Positions 61,717 through 64,000 of a stretch of 64,000 bases of DNA are shown in pieces. How positions within the stretch are numbered: the first letter of the stretch is position 1; the number at the start of each line of letters is the position of its first letter. The notes under the pieces are model-generated. The model worked only from the letters and a program-made list of their open reading frames with translations. It made no database searches and had not been told where the DNA came from. The translations under genes were made by a program, and so were the position numbers. Source of the DNA: DATATB01 sp036268995 (GTDB taxonomy: Bacteria; Planctomycetota; Planctomycetia; Pirellulales; PNKZ01); the NCBI GenBank assembly GCA_036268995.1, contig DATATB010000072.1, forward strand, positions 1-64,000, read 5' to 3'.

Positions 61717-62140
61717 GCAGCAGAACGCCTGTCTAGCGAATGATCTTTGGCTTCGAGCGGATATGCTATTCCGGCCAAGCGATCGCGCAAATAGTGTTTT
61801 GGCTCCAAGGCTCATGGCAGATTTTTCTCGCGCTACCCGGCGGTCGCCGCGCAAGTGCTGCCGGAAGCCGGACGCGCGCTAGCGCTCCGACTTTTTTGGC
61901 CCTCATCCGGCGCTGAGTGGGGGCGGCACGATGGCAGCGGCGCTAGCACTCGCCGGCCGAGCGCGACCATTAGCCCCCCGGCGAGTCGCCGGGGACTAAA
62001 GCTTGGCGGTCAAATAAACGTGATGGGCGGCGGACCTCTGTTGCCCCAAACCGGGAAAAATTGGTAACTTGCCGCCCGTTTGTCTCCCGCTTGCGCGGCA
62101 AGCGGGCACCTACTTCGACGCCAAAGCGGTTTTTAAGGTT
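61717..62140. other. Gap containing the right direct repeat
   Basis: This 424-base spacer lies between the leftward LRR-like gene and the rightward dehydrogenase gene. It contains the direct repeat 61898-61958 and a GC-rich hairpin ccccggcgagtcgccgggg near 61977-61995. No ORF with coding character. Confidence 0.55.
61898..61958. repeat. Direct repeat, right copy
   Basis: Same orientation as 59174-59232, identical over the first 25 bases and similar to the end. It is preceded by a T-rich run that also resembles the sequence before the left copy. Copy number elsewhere is unknown, so it may be one of a dispersed family rather than an insertion duplication. Confidence 0.8.
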
Positions 62141-64000
62141 ATGGAAGACCGACTCTCAAGCGGCAGGATGCCGCGGTTCGCAGTTCTTGTCGCCAGTGCG
62201 GCCTTCGTGCTCGGCATGCTAGGGGCTGAAGCCCGGGCACAGGCCACGGGCGAGTCGGGCGAGACCCAGTGGATCTGGTCGCCGGCCCAAACGCGCGAGC
62301 ACGCGCCGGCGCCGGTCTGCTACTTCCGCAAAGGCTTCGAGGTCGCCAGTCCCGAAAGTGCGCAGCTCAATATCACCTGCGACGATCGCTACGAGCTGTT
62401 CGTCAACGGCCGCTTCGTGGGTGGCGGCCGCAATTGGAAAGTGCTCGACGCCTACGACATCCGCCAACTCTTGCGCCGCGGCCACAACGTCGTGGCCGTC
62501 AAGGCCGACAATACGTCGGGCACGACGGCCGGACTCGTGGCCACGCTGACTGTCAAGGACGCCGGCCACACCGAGATCTCGTACTCGACCGACAGCACTT
62601 GGAAAACCAGCACGCAGCAATTCGGCGGCTGGGAACGGGTGTTCTTCAACGATTCGAATTGGGTCGCCGCGCACAGCCTCGGCGACTTGGGCACGGCCGA
62701 ACCGTGGGCAGACCAGGTGACCGGCGCCGACGGCTCGAAGCCAAAACGCTTTACGCTGCTGCGCGATTTCCGCATCGAACGCGTGCTCACCTCCGCGGCC
62801 ACCGGCTCGACGATCGCCATGGCCTTCAACGAATGGGGCGAAATTCTGCTCTCGCGCGAAGGCGGGCCGCTGCTGCTGGTCATCGATCGCAACAAGGACG
62901 GCGTGCCCGAAACGGTGACCACCTACTGCGACCAGGTCAGCAATTGCCAAGGCATCCTGCCGCTCAACGGCGAGGTGTACGTGATGGCCCAAGGCCCGAA
63001 AGGGGCCGCCGCGATCTATCGCCTGATCGACGACGACCGCGATGGCAAGGCCGACCAGGTGAAGACCATCGTCGAGTTCGAGCCGGGCATGGCCGAGCAC
63101 GGACCGCACGCCTTGTCGCTGGGTCCCGACGGCTACATCTATGCCATTATCGGCAACCATACGAGACTCAAGAAGCTGGCCGATGCGCAGAGTCCGTATC
63201 GCCGGCCTTACGAGGGCGACCTGCCGCAGCCGAAGTACGAAGACTCCAGCGGCACCGCCGCCGGCATCAAGGCGCCGGGCGGCACGATTGTGCGGCTGGC
63301 CCCCGACGGCGGCGCGGTGCAGATCTTTGCCGGCGGGCTGCGCAATGCCTACGACCTGGCATTCAACCAGCGCGGCGACTTGTTCACGTACGATTCGGAC
63401 ATGGAATGGGACGTCGGCCTGCCCTGGTATCGGCCGACGCGGGCCGTGCTGATCCCCTCGGGCGGTGAGCTGGGATGGCGCAGCGGCTGGTCGGTCTGGC
63501 CCGACTACTACCTGGACAACGTCCAGCCGATCGTGAACACGGGCCGCGGCTCGCCGACGGGCGTCGAGGTGTACAGCCATCATGCGTTTCCGCCGGAATA
63601 TCGCGAAGCAATGTTTGCCGGCGACTGGTCGCAAGGGCGCATCCTGGCGATCAAGCTAAAACCCGACGGCGCCGGCTACACCGGCCGCGCCGAAGTGTTC
63701 TTGCAGGGCAGCCCGTTGAACGTGACGGACCTTGCCGTGGGCCCCGAAGGCGGCTTGTATTTTTGCCTGGGCGGCCGCAACACCGAAGGGGGCGTGTATC
63801 GCGTAGTCTACAGCGGCCGCGTCCAGCCGCCGACAATGAATACGCCGATCGAGCGCGCATTGCACCAACCGCAACCCACCAGTGCCTGGGGCCGCCAGCG
63901 GCTCGCGCTGCTGCAACAGAAGATTGGCGACCAATGGAGTGCCACGCTGAACGAAGCGGCGAGCGATGCGGCGCTCGAAGCCAGCGAGCGCTGCCGCGCC
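62141..64000 (+). CDS. PVC-type membrane-bound dehydrogenase-like protein (partial, 3' end outside the window)
   Basis: At least 620 codons run open from the ATG at 62141 to the window edge. A signal peptide (FAVLVASAAFVLGMLGAEA) precedes a beta-sandwich carbohydrate-binding-like domain (about 40-160: LNITCDDRYELFVNGRFVGG, NVVAVKADNTSGTTA). Then a sorbosone/glucose dehydrogenase-type beta-propeller follows (about 200-575: TIAMAFNEWGEILLSREGG, EHGPHALSLGPDGYIYAII, GGLRNAYDLAFNQRGDLF). HEAT-like repeats begin near 590. Full-length planctomycete relatives end in a CxxCH c-type heme domain; that part is not in the window. AAGG precedes the ATG. Confidence 0.85.
   Translation, partial: MEDRLSSGRMPRFAVLVASAAFVLGMLGAEARAQATGESGETQWIWSPAQTREHAPAPVCYFRKGFEVASPESAQLNITCDDRYELFVNGRFVGGGRNWKVLDAYDIRQLLRRGHNVVAVKADNTSGTTAGLVATLTVKDAGHTEISYSTDSTWKTSTQQFGGWERVFFNDSNWVAAHSLGDLGTAEPWADQVTGADGSKPKRFTLLRDFRIERVLTSAATGSTIAMAFNEWGEILLSREGGPLLLVIDRNKDGVPETVTTYCDQVSNCQGILPLNGEVYVMAQGPKGAAAIYRLIDDDRDGKADQVKTIVEFEPGMAEHGPHALSLGPDGYIYAIIGNHTRLKKLADAQSPYRRPYEGDLPQPKYEDSSGTAAGIKAPGGTIVRLAPDGGAVQIFAGGLRNAYDLAFNQRGDLFTYDSDMEWDVGLPWYRPTRAVLIPSGGELGWRSGWSVWPDYYLDNVQPIVNTGRGSPTGVEVYSHHAFPPEYREAMFAGDWSQGRILAIKLKPDGAGYTGRAEVFLQGSPLNVTDLAVGPEGGLYFCLGGRNTEGGVYRVVYSGRVQPPTMNTPIERALHQPQPTSAWGRQRLALLQQKIGDQWSATLNEAASDAALEASERCRA

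Noticed and set aside
62219..63634. 471-codon open frame on the minus strand
   Set aside because: Antisense of the PVC dehydrogenase-like gene. The plus frame from 62141 has a signal peptide and beta-propeller motifs.

Overview
The window is GC-rich, densely coded bacterial DNA that looks like a planctomycete of the Pirellulales type. This rests on protein families typical of that phylum: a DUF1549/DUF1553 secreted protein, a DUF1598 protein, a sulfatase, a neutral-ceramidase-like protein, a CE15-type esterase, a PVC-type dehydrogenase/beta-propeller protein running off the right edge, MJ0042-type zinc ribbons on membrane-anchored proteins, and short membrane-anchored proteins with an Arg-rich N-terminus. 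No rRNA, tRNA, CRISPR array or complete insertion sequence was recognised. Housekeeping genes are scattered among unrelated conserved genes.

Left part (1-13 kb): a leftward cluster polA-coaE-rho, with rho interrupted at the window edge by a second, diverged rho segment in another frame. Then come a membrane-anchored coiled-coil protein with a BRCT-like C-terminus, rpsT, a TPR protein, a fused cobA-hemD gene and a DUF1549/DUF1553 gene. Middle-left (13-30 kb): a deacetylase-like protein, a DUF3386-type secreted protein translationally coupled to a class V aminotransferase, a Fic toxin/HTH antitoxin pair, coaD, an S9 peptidase, a divergent XRE regulator and NYN nuclease, an amidase coupled to a ceramidase-like gene, PSP1, bioB, a sulfotransferase and purQ.

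Middle-right (30-49 kb): an overlapping hpt-glycosyltransferase-glycosyltransferase operon, glgC, a lipoprotein, a secreted TPR protein, a leftward RraA-like/SDR/aspartoacylase-like operon, a leftward nitrilase/CE15 esterase pair, a 1034-residue membrane serine protease with a duplicated C-terminal module, and a DUF1598 gene with a good intrinsic terminator. Right part (48.5-64 kb): host-attachment-like and SRPBCC proteins, a methyltransferase, an HTH/zinc-ribbon protein, a sulfatase, a 2-hydroxyacid dehydrogenase, rpmG (L33), recJ, a DUF4105 lipoprotein, a frameshifted unknown gene beside a membrane-anchored protein, and the PVC dehydrogenase start.

The most striking non-genic signal is the number of intergenic inverted repeats. 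At least three copies share 'ccgtagcccag' arms around variable inner palindromes, four share 'gtagcgga' arms, three are 'cccacggac' palindromes, and several more are single hairpins. Two palindromes lie inside reading frames: one in a glycosyltransferase, one between the start codon and signal peptide of the ceramidase-like gene. No single obviously new defence or biosynthetic system is visible. The best candidates for follow-up are the repeat families, the Fic/HTH pair with its operator, the XRE/NYN locus with an orphan terminator, the BRCT-like membrane protein and the repeat-flanked 59-62 kb segment.
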